In this document: one piece after another, positions 35,428 to 43,450 of the stretch | How positions within the stretch are numbered: position 1 is the stretch's first letter | Layout: each line of letters starts with the position of its first letter | NCBI GenBank assembly: GCA_031261175.1 | Contig: JAISJW010000013.1 | Coordinates: 1-50,377, forward strand | Reading direction: 5' to 3' | DNA length: 50,377 nucleotides | Source of the DNA: Lactobacillales bacterium | GTDB taxonomy: Bacteria; Bacillota; Bacilli; Lactobacillales; Streptococcaceae | Translations under genes and position numbers: made by a program | Notes under the pieces: generated by a model | The model's database searches: none | What the model was told of the DNA's origin: nothing | The model's input: the letters and a program-made list of their open reading frames with translations, nothing else

Positions 35428-37410
35428 TTAATCACTTATTAAATTTATCGGCGCCGTCGTATCGAGATACCGCTCGGCGTCTTCGCGCGCTTTGTAAAGC
35501 CACTCTTCGTCGCGAACGATGTCGGCGATTTGGAAATCGATGCCGCCACTTTGATTCTTCCCGAAGAAGTCACCGGGCCCGCGAATCTCAAGGTCAGCTT
35601 GGGCTATCTTGAAACCGTCGTTGGTTTCTTCCATAATTTTCAGGCGTTTCAGCGCCGTTTCTCCGCGCGAATCGCTAAGCAGGAAACAGTAACTTTGGTG
35701 GCTACTGCGCCCGACGCGCCCGCGCAACTGGTGCAGCTGGCTCAGCCCGAATCGGTTCGCATCCATCACGAGCATCACCGTCGCTTCCGGCACGTTGACC
35801 CCGACCTCGATAATCGTCGTCGAAACGAGCACCTTCAGCTCGCCTTGGGTAAATTGCGCGATCATCTCGTCTTTTTCCTGCTGCGCCATCTTACCGTGCA
35901 TCAGGCCGACCGCAAAAAATCCGTCGTAATATTGCGCAATGTCCTCGTAAATCTTCTGCGCGTTCGACAGGTCGACGAGCTCGCTCTCCTCGATCAGCGG
36001 GCAGACGACATACATCTGGTGACCCTGGGCAAGTTCCCTCTCCCCGACCCACTTCAGAGTCGCGGCGAGGTTGTTCAGCTTTCCGACTTTCGTCTGGATT
36101 GCTTTGCGCCCGACCGGCATTTCGTCGATTTGACTGAGGTCGAGCTGACCGAATTCGGTGATTGCTAAGGTGCGCGGAATCGGCGTCGCTGTCATGAAGA
36201 GGACGTCGGTATTTTCGCCTTTTTCCCGGAGTGTTTTACGCTGTTCAACCCCGAAACGGTGCTGTTCGTCGATGATAGCGAGCGCAAGATCGCTGTAGAT
36301 TACGTCCTTTTGGAAAAGGGCGTGCGTACCGATGAGAAAGTCGATTTCGCCTGTCGCAAGTTGTTCGAGCATTTCGCGGCGTTCGCGGGTTTTGGTTGAG
36401 CCTAATAATAGTGCGACTTTTATATCGGCTCCGAGCATTTCAGCGAAACTTTCAAAGTGTTGTTTAGCTAAAACTTCAGTCGGAACCATCAACGCTACCT
36501 GCCCACCGTGTTTGATTACAGGCAGAGAAATAGCCGCTGCGACCGCACTTTTTCCACTTCCGACATCGCCTAAAACTAGGCGCTGCATATGGCGCGGACT
36601 TTTGAGGTCGCTTAAAATTTCTTCGCAGACGCGCTTTTGCGCACCCGTCATTTCAAACGGTAATTTTATATCAATTTTCGCATTTTCAGCGGCGTTGACC
36701 CGCCCATATTGCACGTCTTCTTCCGCATTTTTGAGCCGCAACATTTTTTGCTCAAACTCCAAAAACTCCTCGTAAACAAACCGCCCGCGCGCACTTTCGT
36801 AAGCCGAGTTATTATCGGGATAGTGCATCGCACGAAGTGCGCCTTGAAGCGCTGGGAACTGGTACTTGCCCACGATTTTTTCCGGGAGATTCTCGACGTA
36901 GAGGTCGATGTAATTTTCGAACGCGGACGCCACCGCCTTCTGGACGGTCGCGAGATTCAGGCCCTTCGTGAGCGGGTAAACCGCCTCGAAATCGCCCGGC
37001 GTGATGTTTTTGCTGAGAATTTTGATGCCCGCAATCGAAAGCGTGCGCTTCGTAAATTTTCCGTAAACGATGATCTCGTCACCCACCTCGACGTGCTGCA
37101 CGAGCCACGGCTGGTTGAAAAACGTGACGTCGACCACCGCGTCGTCGAAGCTCATCTTGAAATTCAGGATGCTCTTGACCTTCGCCCGGTAGAGATTTTT
37201 GCGAATCGGAGCTGTCAGCACCTCGCCCTTCACGGCAATTCGCTCCTCGTCGAGCGCCTCGTCAAGCGATTTAAGCGTGATGTCCTCGAAGCGGCGCGGG
37301 AAGAAATAAAACAGGTCATTGACCGTTTCCACACCGAGTTTCGCAAACGCATCGAGGCTTTTAGGGCCCACACCATCTAGGTTTGCGATTGAATCAAGTA
37401 AAGTTTTCAT
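35428..37410 (-). CDS. recG: ATP-dependent DNA helicase RecG
   Basis: A 660-aa branch-migration helicase that reverses stalled forks and processes Holliday junctions. The N-terminal wedge/OB region (about 55-135) precedes Walker A GDVGSGKSA (281-289), the DEQH box (IIDEQHRFG), MTATPIPRTLA and the RecG-type RGRVGRSSHQSYCFLL motif. The length is slightly short compared with the usual 680-690 aa but complete. It is the downstream partner of a hydroxyacid dehydrogenase gene, 1 base apart, so probably co-transcribed. Confidence 0.97.
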   Translation of the reverse strand: MKTLLDSIANLDGVGPKSLDAFAKLGVETVNDLFYFFPRRFEDITLKSLDEALDEERIAVKGEVLTAPIRKNLYRAKVKSILNFKMSFDDAVVDVTFFNQPWLVQHVEVGDEIIVYGKFTKRTLSIAGIKILSKNITPGDFEAVYPLTKGLNLATVQKAVASAFENYIDLYVENLPEKIVGKYQFPALQGALRAMHYPDNNSAYESARGRFVYEEFLEFEQKMLRLKNAEEDVQYGRVNAAENAKIDIKLPFEMTGAQKRVCEEILSDLKSPRHMQRLVLGDVGSGKSAVAAAISLPVIKHGGQVALMVPTEVLAKQHFESFAEMLGADIKVALLLGSTKTRERREMLEQLATGEIDFLIGTHALFQKDVIYSDLALAIIDEQHRFGVEQRKTLREKGENTDVLFMTATPIPRTLAITEFGQLDLSQIDEMPVGRKAIQTKVGKLNNLAATLKWVGERELAQGHQMYVVCPLIEESELVDLSNAQKIYEDIAQYYDGFFAVGLMHGKMAQQEKDEMIAQFTQGELKVLVSTTIIEVGVNVPEATVMLVMDANRFGLSQLHQLRGRVGRSSHQSYCFLLSDSRGETALKRLKIMEETNDGFKIAQADLEIRGPGDFFGKNQSGGIDFQIADIVRDEEWLYKAREDAERYLDTTAPINLISD

Positions 37411-37411
37411 T

Positions 37412-38260
37412 TTAGAATTTGTCCGAATATGCCTTAATCAAGCTCTGCGTTCCGAGATCTTGGTCCGCTAATTTTTCGTATAATTTTTCGGCTAAGGCCG
37501 TCATTGGTAAATCTAAGTTCATCGCGCTCGCTTCGTCGAGTGCGATTTTTAAGTCTTTGACGAAGTGTTTCACGAAGAATCCTGGTGCGAAATCTTTGTT
37601 TAAAATGCGTGGCGCGTAGTTCGCCATCGACCAGTTATTTGCGCCGCCACCTGATAAAGTTTCGATAACTTTTTCAAGATTAAGGCCCGCCGCATCTGCG
37701 TAGACCATAAATTCACTCATCCCAAGCATCGTGCCTGCGATCATAATTTGGTTCGCCATTTTACAGTGTTGACCCGCTCCGTTTTCTCCGTGGCGCGCAG
37801 TCGTTTTCCCTAAGATTTCAAAGATTGGAAGCGCCTTATCATAAGCACCTTCAGGTCCGCCGACCATGATAGTCAGCGTCGCATTTTTCGCCCCGACATC
37901 CCCACCCGAAACTGGTGCGTCAAGCGCCTGTGCTCCTGCTACCACTGCGCGTTCGCCAATTTCTTTAGCGAGCGCAGGCGTTGAAGTCGTCATGTCGATC
38001 AGAATTTTTCCAGTGACATCCGCTTGGAAAATATCGTCGTAAACTTCTTTCACATCAGTCGGATAGCCAACGATTGTGATAACAAAATCTGTCGCTTCCG
38101 CCACTTCGTGAGGCGTATCACGCCACGTCGCACCGCGTGAAACTAAATCGTCAGTCTTCGCTTTCGTTCTATTATAAACGTAAACTTCATTTCCTGCATC
38201 AAGCAGATGTCCCGCCATCGCTGCGCCCATCACGCCAGTTCCGATAAATCCTATTTTCAT
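37412..38260 (-). CDS. NAD(P)-dependent beta-hydroxyacid dehydrogenase (6-PGDH superfamily)
   Basis: A 282-aa oxidoreductase of the 3-hydroxyisobutyrate / tartronate-semialdehyde reductase group. The N-terminal Rossmann motif is GFIGTGVMGAAMA. DAPVSGGDVGAKNATL is the substrate loop, and GAGQHCKMANQ carries the catalytic Lys. The substrate is not predictable. ATG 38260 is used, about 10 nt behind GGAGG; ATG 38266 is possible but too close. It is followed at once by recG. Confidence 0.88.
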   Translation of the reverse strand: MKIGFIGTGVMGAAMAGHLLDAGNEVYVYNRTKAKTDDLVSRGATWRDTPHEVAEATDFVITIVGYPTDVKEVYDDIFQADVTGKILIDMTTSTPALAKEIGERAVVAGAQALDAPVSGGDVGAKNATLTIMVGGPEGAYDKALPIFEILGKTTARHGENGAGQHCKMANQIMIAGTMLGMSEFMVYADAAGLNLEKVIETLSGGGANNWSMANYAPRILNKDFAPGFFVKHFVKDLKIALDEASAMNLDLPMTALAEKLYEKLADQDLGTQSLIKAYSDKF

Positions 38261-38292
38261 TGTCATCAAGCCTCCAAATAATCGTTTTTATT

Positions 38293-38301
38293 ATTATAAC
38301 A
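38293..38301 (-). promoter_or_regulatory. Extended -10 promoter of the dehydrogenase-recG unit
   Basis: TGTTATAAT (TGn plus TATAAT) lies about 32 nt before the start codon; there is no clear -35 box. Instead the inner edge of the inverted repeat 38309-38383 occupies that region. Confidence 0.55.
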
Positions 38302-38308
38302 CGCTCAT

Positions 38309-38383
38309 GTATTTTGCGAGTGTAACATCGCAAAAAAATGCCTAAAAAACATCAAAAAGTGCGTTGTTACCCTCGCAAAATAC
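38309..38383. repeat. Inverted repeat overlapping the -35 region of the dehydrogenase promoter
   Basis: Arms 38309-38332 and 38360-38383 pair at 22 of 24 positions (GTATTTTGCGAG and CTCGCAAAATAC at the base), with a 27-nt A-rich loop. It is not a terminator by composition. It may be a regulatory structure or a relic repeat. Confidence 0.75.
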
Positions 38384-38408
38384 TAAAAAGCGTTTTACTG
38401 CATCAAAA

Positions 38409-38433
38409 AAGCCAGCGCGGTGAGCGCTGACTT
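38409..38433 (-). terminator. Terminator of rpmE2, starting within GGCAAGT
   Basis: AAGTCAGCGC and GCGCTGGCTT form a 10-bp stem with a TCACC loop and TTTTTTG after it. As in the subtilisin terminator, the stem's 5' arm is the end of a GGCAAGT motif. Confidence 0.85.
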
Positions 38434-38440
38434 GCCAATT

Positions 38441-38689
38441 TTAGTCTTTGAGACCAAATTTTTTGTTGAAACGGTCGATACGTCCATCCGCTTGGGTGAA
38501 TTTTTGACGACCTGTGTAGAATGGGTGTGAATCGCTCGAAATTTCGACGCGGATCAACGGATAAGTGTTTCCGTCTTCCCATTCGACAGTTTCTGCAGAG
38601 GTTTTAGTCGAACCGCTCAGGAATTGGTAGCCTGTAGTCGAGTCTAAGAAAACAACTGGATGATAGTCGGGGTGAATTCCTTCTCTCAT
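38441..38689 (-). CDS. rpmE2: Ribosomal protein bL31 type B (zinc-free)
   Basis: An 82-aa large-subunit protein. The start [20 protein letters not shown] and [10 protein letters not shown] are characteristic of L31 type B. The CxxC zinc motif of L31 type A is absent, so it does not need zinc. It is monocistronic with its own promoter, a structured leader and a terminator. Confidence 0.96.
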   Translation of the reverse strand: MREGIHPDYHPVVFLDSTTGYQFLSGSTKTSAETVEWEDGNTYPLIRVEISSDSHPFYTGRQKFTQADGRIDRFNKKFGLKD

Positions 38690-38708
38690 GATATTTCTCC
38701 TTACCGCC

Positions 38709-38789
38709 CTGGGGCCTTTGGCACCAGAGTCATTCTTGAATTTTGTTTTACAACTAGAATATTATACCACATCGCTTTTTGGTGGGCAA
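38709..38789 (-). promoter_or_regulatory. rpmE2 promoter and hairpin leader
   Basis: The -35 box TTGCCC (38784-38789), a 17-nt spacer and the -10 box TATAAT (38761-38766) give a leader of about 65 nt. It contains the hairpin CTGG-GCC/GGC-CCAG (38709-38727) immediately before GGTAAGGAG. L31 leaders are known autoregulatory RNAs in Firmicutes; a match to that family is an inference. Confidence 0.6.
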
Positions 38790-38828
38790 ATAATATATTT
38801 AGCGCCTTAAAAACTTACGGGCAAGTCA

Positions 38829-38876
38829 GCGGCTACCGCCGCAGGTAATTGAAAAAAATCCCCTTCGCAGGGGATT
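38829..38876 (-). terminator. Terminator of ccpA
   Basis: AAATCCCC and GGGGATTT (38856-38876) form the stem, followed on the minus strand by TTTTTTTC. A second G+C-rich hairpin (GCGGC/GCCGC, 38829-38842) next to a GGCAAGT copy lies just beyond. Confidence 0.8.
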
Positions 38877-38880
38877 TGAA

Positions 38881-39870
38881 TTATTTTGTTGATGTGCCTT
38901 TTTTGATGTGGAATGGAATTTCGATGACCGAGTCCATCACGTCTTCGGCGTTTAAGAGTTTAGTAAGCAGGCGCATTGAGATGGCGCCGAGGTCATAGAC
39001 TGAGTAGGCTAAAGTTGTCAAAGACGGGCGCGTGATTTCGGTTAACAGAGTGTTGTTGCTTGTCATCACTTCGAAGTCTTCTGGGACTTTGATGCCACGG
39101 TCAGTTAGAGCGTTCAGGATGCCGGTCGCTGCTTCATCGTTGGTTACAAAGGCTGCATCGAATTTCGAGTCGATCAGGCGTTCAGCTAGTTTGTAGCCGT
39201 CTTCGTATTTATATTTGACTTCCAAGACTTGACCTTCGACTGATTTAGCGCCGGTCGCTTTTTGGAATCCTTCGATATAACGTTCTGAGTTCTTTTTATA
39301 ATTAATACTGTTCGTCACGAGAGCAACTTTTTTCTTCCCGCCGCTCACCAAAGTGTCGTAGGCCTTACGAGTCGCTGAAATAATATCGATATTAACCTTG
39401 TATTCTTCGTCACCCTCAGAGCCGACAAGAATAAACGGTTTTTCGTATTTAGACAGAACTTCCTTGATTTCAGGCGTAACTTCGTGTCCGACGAAAACAA
39501 ATCCATCAACGCGTTTGTTCAACAGGCCGACAACCAATTTTTCTTCTTGAACGAGGTCGTTATCGCTTGAAACGAGCATAACTTGATAGTCATACATTTC
39601 CGCAACGTCTTCGATCCCGCGCGCTAAGTTCGCGAAAAAGATATTCGAAATATCCGGCACGACAACTCCGATCGTCGTCGTTTTTTTGCTGGCAAGTGAC
39701 TTCGCCACCAAGTTGGGTTGATAGTTCAGTTTTTCGATCGCTTCAACGACGCGGATGCGCGTTTTTTCTTTCACATTCGTTTTGTTGTTGACGACGCGCG
39801 AAACTGTCGCCATCGACACGCGTGCCTCCTGCGCTACATCGTAAATCGTAATTGTTCTATCCTTGTCCAT
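38881..39870 (-). CDS. ccpA: Catabolite control protein A (LacI/GalR family)
   Basis: A 329-aa transcription factor. An N-terminal helix-turn-helix (ITIYDVAQEARVSMATVSRV) and hinge (LASKKTTTIGVVVPDISNIFFANLARGIEDVA) are close to CcpA. The periplasmic-binding-like core ends in IEIPFHIKKGTSTK. It represses or activates carbon genes at cre sites with P-Ser-HPr. A cre-like sequence lies in its own promoter, so autoregulation is likely. AAGGGG precedes ATG 39870. Another LacI-type regulator is possible but less likely given the hinge. Confidence 0.88.
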   Translation of the reverse strand: MDKDRTITIYDVAQEARVSMATVSRVVNNKTNVKEKTRIRVVEAIEKLNYQPNLVAKSLASKKTTTIGVVVPDISNIFFANLARGIEDVAEMYDYQVMLVSSDNDLVQEEKLVVGLLNKRVDGFVFVGHEVTPEIKEVLSKYEKPFILVGSEGDEEYKVNIDIISATRKAYDTLVSGGKKKVALVTNSINYKKNSERYIEGFQKATGAKSVEGQVLEVKYKYEDGYKLAERLIDSKFDAAFVTNDEAATGILNALTDRGIKVPEDFEVMTSNNTLLTEITRPSLTTLAYSVYDLGAISMRLLTKLLNAEDVMDSVIEIPFHIKKGTSTK

Positions 39871-39896
39871 TCTTCATATCCCCTTCGCATCTAATT

Positions 39897-39942
39897 TGAT
39901 AACGTTTTCCTTTATTTTATAGCAAAATGAAAAGTTTTGCAA
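39897..39942 (-). promoter_or_regulatory. ccpA promoter with a cre site
   Basis: The -35 box is TTGCAA (39937-39942), the spacer 17 nt and the -10 box TAAAAT (39914-39919). Directly downstream, GGAAAACGTTATCA (39897-39910) matches the cre consensus TGWAANCGNTNWCA except at the first base. The position at the transcription start fits repression. Confidence 0.7.
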
Positions 39943-39968
39943 ACAATTGAACATTTGCAAAACTTTTC
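39929..39968 (-). terminator. Terminator of the feo operon
   Basis: A perfect 15-bp stem (39929-39943 with 39954-39968) and a 10-nt loop, followed on the minus strand by CATTTT. It partly overlaps the -35 box of ccpA. Confidence 0.7.
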
Positions 39969-39975
39969 TTAATAT

Positions 39976-40083
39976 TTACTTACAACAGCTGCCATCACAG
40001 CCGCCTTTTTTCTTTTTAACGTGGGCAATTATAATGTATCCCACGAGCGCAAACAGCGCCACAGCTATGATAATCGTTGACAT
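39976..40083 (-). CDS. FeoB-associated Cys-rich small membrane protein
   Basis: A 35-aa protein with one membrane helix (TIIIAVALFALVGYIIIA) and a lysine stretch followed by a cysteine cluster (GGCDGSCC). It matches the small 'FeoB-associated Cys-rich membrane protein' found behind feoB in Firmicutes. Its ATG overlaps the feoB stop (TAATG), so it is coupled to feoB. It may help iron handling on the cytosolic side; the role is unproven. Confidence 0.8.
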   Translation of the reverse strand: MSTIIIAVALFALVGYIIIAHVKKKKGGCDGSCCK

Positions 40084-42353
40084 TATTTACCCCCAATCAC
40101 GATCGTGCCCTTCGCGTATTTATCCTTGCGGAATAGGAAATACAGCATCAAAGCAATCACAATAATTGCAATATAGAACCCGAATCCAAGCGAGCCGCCT
40201 TCAAACAGCACCGAGCCGATCTGGTAAATCACAAGACTCACCGCGTAAGCTAAGCCACATTGGTAAGCGACGGCAATTCCCATCCACTTCCACGTGCCCA
40301 TTTCGCGGCGAATTGCCCCCATTGCAGCGACGCAAGGCGCGCACAAGAGATTGAAAACAAGGAACGAGTAGCTCGCGACGTGCGTGTAACTTTCGCTGAG
40401 CAGTTTCCACAGCGCGTGCGAATCCTCGGCGCCCTCGATCCCCTGATAGAGGATTCCGAACGTCCCGACGACGCTTTCTTTGGCAATTAACCCCGTCACC
40501 GCGGCGACAGTTGCTTTCCAATTGCCGAAGCCGAGGGGCGTGAAGATCCAGCTGACTAGGCGGCCGATGTGGGCTAGGATCGAATCTTCGGTGTCGACGC
40601 GGTGAAGCGTGAAGTCGAAGTTCGATGTCAGCCAGATGATGACAACGGCGGCGAAGATGATTGTGCCGGCGCGTTTGATGAAGCTCCACGCGCGGTCGAA
40701 AGCATATTTCAAGACATTCGACCATTTAGGCGAATGATACATTGGTAATTCCATGATAAATGGTGCCGGTTTTTCAGCAAACCATTTAATTTTTTTCAAG
40801 ACGACACCGCTCAAGATGATCGAAAGCATTCCGATGACGTAAGCGCTCGTCGCTACCCACGCGCTTTCACCGAAGAAAGCGCTCGCAATTAGGGCGATGA
40901 TTGGCAGTTTCGCCGAACACGGAATGAAGGTCGTAACCATGATAGTTATGCGACGATCTTTTTCGTTTTCAATCGTGCGACTTGCCATGATTCCGGGAAC
41001 TCCGCAGCCCGTTCCGATGAGGATCGGGATGAACGATTTTCCGCTAAGGCCGAAACGGCGGAAGATGCGGTCCATGATGAACGCGATGCGCGACATGTAG
41101 CCGCAGTCTTCGAGGATGCCCAGGCAGATGAAGAGCACGAAGATTTGGGGCACGAAGCCAAGCACTGCGCCGACGCCGGCAATTGCCCCGTCGAGGATTA
41201 AGTCGTGGAGCCAGCCCGCGACGTGGAGCGAATTCAAAGCGTCCGAGGCGAGGCCGGGGATCCAGTCGCCGAAGAGGGTTTCGTTGACCCAGTCGGTGCC
41301 GATCGTGCCGACGGTTTGGATTGAGATGTAGTAAACGAGCCACATCACGAGGATGAAAATCGGGATGGCGGCGAAACGGTTGGTTACGACGCGGTCGATT
41401 TTGTCGCTCATCGACACGCCGATTTCGTCTTTTTGGATCATCGACATGTGAACGAGCCGCGTGATAAATTCGTAGCGCTCGTTGGTGATGATGCTCTCTG
41501 CGTCGTCGTCGAACACTTTTTCCGTGTCCTCGATGATCGAGTTGATTTCTGCGATTTCATCGTCTGAAAGTTTCAGGAAGTTCATGACTTCCTCATCGCG
41601 CTCAAACGTTTTGACGATGAACCAGCGCGCCTTGTCTTCGTCGACTTTGCTCGCTACGATGCGGGCGATTTCGTCGAGGGCGACTTCAAGGCGGGCGTCA
41701 TACGCCGGAAAGTGCGTGTGATGATGATATAAATAGTGGTGCGCATGCGTGCTATCGTCGTCGTTCAAGTGAATCGGATGCGGAACTTTCTCCACAATCC
41801 CCTCGACCAACTCGTGCGTTTTGTGCACACGGCGGTGTTTTTTTATTTCGTGTTGGCAAGTGTGGAGCACCTTGTCGACGCCGTCATTTCTGAGTGCGCT
41901 CATGCCGACAACCGGCGCGCCTAGCCAGTGGCTAAGTTTTTCTGTATTGATTTCGCGCCCCGATTTCGCAAGGACGTCCATCATATTTAGCGCTACGACG
42001 ACGGGAATTCCCGTTTCCATCAGCTGCGTTGTCAAGTATAAATTTCTCTCGATATTCGTCGCGTCGACCACGTTCATGATGACTTCCGGCCGCTCGACGT
42101 CAGCGCTGCTGCCTAGCAGGTAGTCGCGCGCCACGATTTCTTCCGGCGTGTAGGGCGACATCGAATAAATCCCGGGCAAGTCATGGACTTGCATCGTTTT
42201 CGATTTTTTGTCCCAGCCGGATTTGCGTTCGACCGTCACGCCGGGCCAATTGCCCACGTACTGGTTCATCCCAGTTATGGCGTTGAAGGTCGTCGTTTTT
42301 CCACTGTTGGGATTTCCCGCAAGCGCGATGTTGTAAATTTCCTTGTTAGCCAT
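40083..42353 (-). CDS. feoB: Ferrous iron transport protein B
   Basis: A 756-aa Fe2+ transporter. The cytosolic GTPase domain has G1 GNPNSGKTT (13-21), DLPG and NMMD. A His-rich insertion (THAHHYLYHHHTHFP) sits between the G domain and the helical domain and may bind metal. The C-terminal half holds the gate domains, with GTGCGVPGIMASR and CIPCSAKLP-type cysteine motifs (FIPCSAKLPI). GGAGGAAG at the feoA end is its ribosome site; the gap to feoA is 3 nt. The operon order is feoA-feoB-small partner. Confidence 0.97.
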   Translation of the reverse strand: MANKEIYNIALAGNPNSGKTTTFNAITGMNQYVGNWPGVTVERKSGWDKKSKTMQVHDLPGIYSMSPYTPEEIVARDYLLGSSADVERPEVIMNVVDATNIERNLYLTTQLMETGIPVVVALNMMDVLAKSGREINTEKLSHWLGAPVVGMSALRNDGVDKVLHTCQHEIKKHRRVHKTHELVEGIVEKVPHPIHLNDDDSTHAHHYLYHHHTHFPAYDARLEVALDEIARIVASKVDEDKARWFIVKTFERDEEVMNFLKLSDDEIAEINSIIEDTEKVFDDDAESIITNERYEFITRLVHMSMIQKDEIGVSMSDKIDRVVTNRFAAIPIFILVMWLVYYISIQTVGTIGTDWVNETLFGDWIPGLASDALNSLHVAGWLHDLILDGAIAGVGAVLGFVPQIFVLFICLGILEDCGYMSRIAFIMDRIFRRFGLSGKSFIPILIGTGCGVPGIMASRTIENEKDRRITIMVTTFIPCSAKLPIIALIASAFFGESAWVATSAYVIGMLSIILSGVVLKKIKWFAEKPAPFIMELPMYHSPKWSNVLKYAFDRAWSFIKRAGTIIFAAVVIIWLTSNFDFTLHRVDTEDSILAHIGRLVSWIFTPLGFGNWKATVAAVTGLIAKESVVGTFGILYQGIEGAEDSHALWKLLSESYTHVASYSFLVFNLLCAPCVAAMGAIRREMGTWKWMGIAVAYQCGLAYAVSLVIYQIGSVLFEGGSLGFGFYIAIIVIALMLYFLFRKDKYAKGTIVIGGK

Positions 42354-42356
42354 CGT

Positions 42357-42827
42357 CTACGCTTCCTCCTTCGCGACCAAAATGAATTCAGCCTCGTCTT
42401 TTCTGAGCGACAACTCATAGCCGCGCAAAATCATCGAAATCGGGTCACCCAGCGGCGCCACGTTTTTGACCTCGATGTTGACACCTTTCGTGATCCCCAT
42501 GTCCATCAGGTGGCGTTTGACCGCACCTTTTCCGACCACGCCGACCACGACAGCTTTGTCGCCGATTACGAGTTGGTCAAGGGTCACCCACTTGCTCTCA
42601 TCCTCGACGCTCGGCACGACGCAGATGTTTTCCAAAAGGTCGTTGTTGAGCGCGATGCGAGCGTTCTTGAGCATGATGATGCCGTTACCGCCGCCTTGGC
42701 TAATCACCGCAACCTTCGCACCCGGAATCAGACCTAGGTCGTTCAAGTGCTTTTCAATGTCCGGTGTTACATTCAGGGATTTCACCTTGTAGACCGAACC
42801 GATGGTCGCTTTATCTAAACTTCTCAT
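42357..42827 (-). CDS. feoA: FeoA, tandem double-domain form
   Basis: A 156-aa cytosolic SH3-like accessory of FeoB, made of two FeoA domains: the first around 5-75 (YKVKSLNV...LNDLGLIPGAKV) and the second around 80-150 (VGKGAVKRHLMDMGITKGV). Single-domain FeoA is about 75-85 aa, so this is a duplication. ATG 42827 is chosen because GAGGAT lies just upstream; longer in-frame starts overlap that site. The promoter with its palindromic operator is shared with the divergent DtxR-type gene. Confidence 0.92.
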   Translation of the reverse strand: MRSLDKATIGSVYKVKSLNVTPDIEKHLNDLGLIPGAKVAVISQGGGNGIIMLKNARIALNNDLLENICVVPSVEDESKWVTLDQLVIGDKAVVVGVVGKGAVKRHLMDMGITKGVNIEVKNVAPLGDPISMILRGYELSLRKDEAEFILVAKEEA

Positions 42828-42896
42828 TTGAAGTATCCTCCGTAAAAAAAGGGCAGTCAGGATTGGCATATCGTGATTTAAGCACCCTTGTTATAA

Positions 42897-42949
42897 TGTT
42901 CGATTAGTCGAACAATTCCTATTTTATCAAAGATTCTTAAATTTTTCAA
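42897..42949 (-). promoter_or_regulatory. feo promoter with palindromic operator
   Basis: The -35 box is TTGAAA (42944-42949), the spacer 17 nt and the -10 box TAAAAT (42921-42926). An 18-bp near-perfect palindrome TGTTCGA-TTAG-TCGAACA (42897-42914) lies on the predicted start site. It is a good candidate operator for the adjacent DtxR-type regulator. Confidence 0.7.
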
Positions 42950-42980
42950 GCATATTCCTTGGAAAAGTTTATTTTTGCGG

Positions 42981-42986
42981 TATAAT
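42981..42986 (+). promoter_or_regulatory. -10 box 6 nt before the regulator's start codon (leaderless)
   Basis: TATAAT is followed by CTACGT and then ATG 42993. A TTGGAA (42959-42964) at 16-nt spacing may be the -35 box. No ribosome site is present, so a leaderless mRNA is predicted. Confidence 0.6.
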
Positions 42987-42992
42987 CTACGT

Positions 42993-43358
42993 ATGGACAA
43001 ATTATCATTTTCACTCGAAAGCTATTTAGACGCCGTCTACGAACTCAGCGCTGGCGGGGGCGGCGCGCGCCTGACCGACATTGCGCGCCGGATGAACGTA
43101 ACAAAATCGACGGCAAGTGCCGCGATGAATTCGCTGGCTGAGCGCGGTTTCATTACGAACGAGCGCTACAAAAATATCTTCTTGACTTCAGACGGAATTG
43201 CTCTGGCCTCAGAAGTCACAAAAAAACACGAAACGATATTGAAATATTTAACTGATGTCTTAGGCATCAACCCAGATGTCGCGGACGTTGACGCTTGCGC
43301 CATCGAACACATCGTCAGCCGTGACGTCGTCAACGCCATGAAAAAAGCCCTTCGCTAA
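42993..43358 (+). CDS. DtxR-family iron-dependent regulator, short form
   Basis: A 121-aa protein with the N-terminal winged helix-turn-helix (LESYLDAVYEL...LTDIARRMNVTKSTASAAMNSLAERGFI) and the helical metal-binding/dimerisation region (CAIEHIVS with Cys-x2-Glu-His). The SH3-like third domain of DtxR/IdeR is missing, as in the short FeoA-linked regulators. It is divergent from feoAB and probably represses it through the palindrome at 42897-42914. The start MDKLSFSLESYLDA fits the family well, even though no ribosome site precedes it. Confidence 0.88.
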   Translation: MDKLSFSLESYLDAVYELSAGGGGARLTDIARRMNVTKSTASAAMNSLAERGFITNERYKNIFLTSDGIALASEVTKKHETILKYLTDVLGINPDVADVDACAIEHIVSRDVVNAMKKALR

Positions 43359-43374
43359 TCGCGAGGGCTTTTTC
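43345..43374 (+). terminator. Terminator of the regulator gene, overlapping its stop codon
   Basis: GCCCTTCGC (last codons) pairs with GCGAGGGC across a TAATC loop that begins with the stop codon, followed by TTTTTC. Confidence 0.8.
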
Positions 43375-43396
43375 GTATTATTCCTTTTTTTGCCGA

Positions 43397-43429
43397 TTTT
43401 AGGAGTTTCGAGGCTCGAAACTCCTAAAA
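43397..43429. repeat. Dispersed palindrome, copy F (core only)
   Basis: A perfect 16-bp inverted repeat with a 1-nt centre (TTTTAGGAGTTTCGAG and its complement), equal to the core of the longer family copies. It sits between convergent genes and probably helps to terminate gltD. Confidence 0.8.
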
Positions 43430-43450
43430 AACGCATTTTCGGGAATTTTT

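Noticed and set aside
35530-37380. Plus-strand frames of 212, 147 and 223 codons opposite recG
   Set aside because: recG is complete with all helicase motifs; these are complementary-frame shadows.
40201-41343. Arg/His-rich minus-strand frames inside feoB
   Set aside because: Out-of-frame readings of the membrane part of feoB, with low-complexity composition and no start signals.
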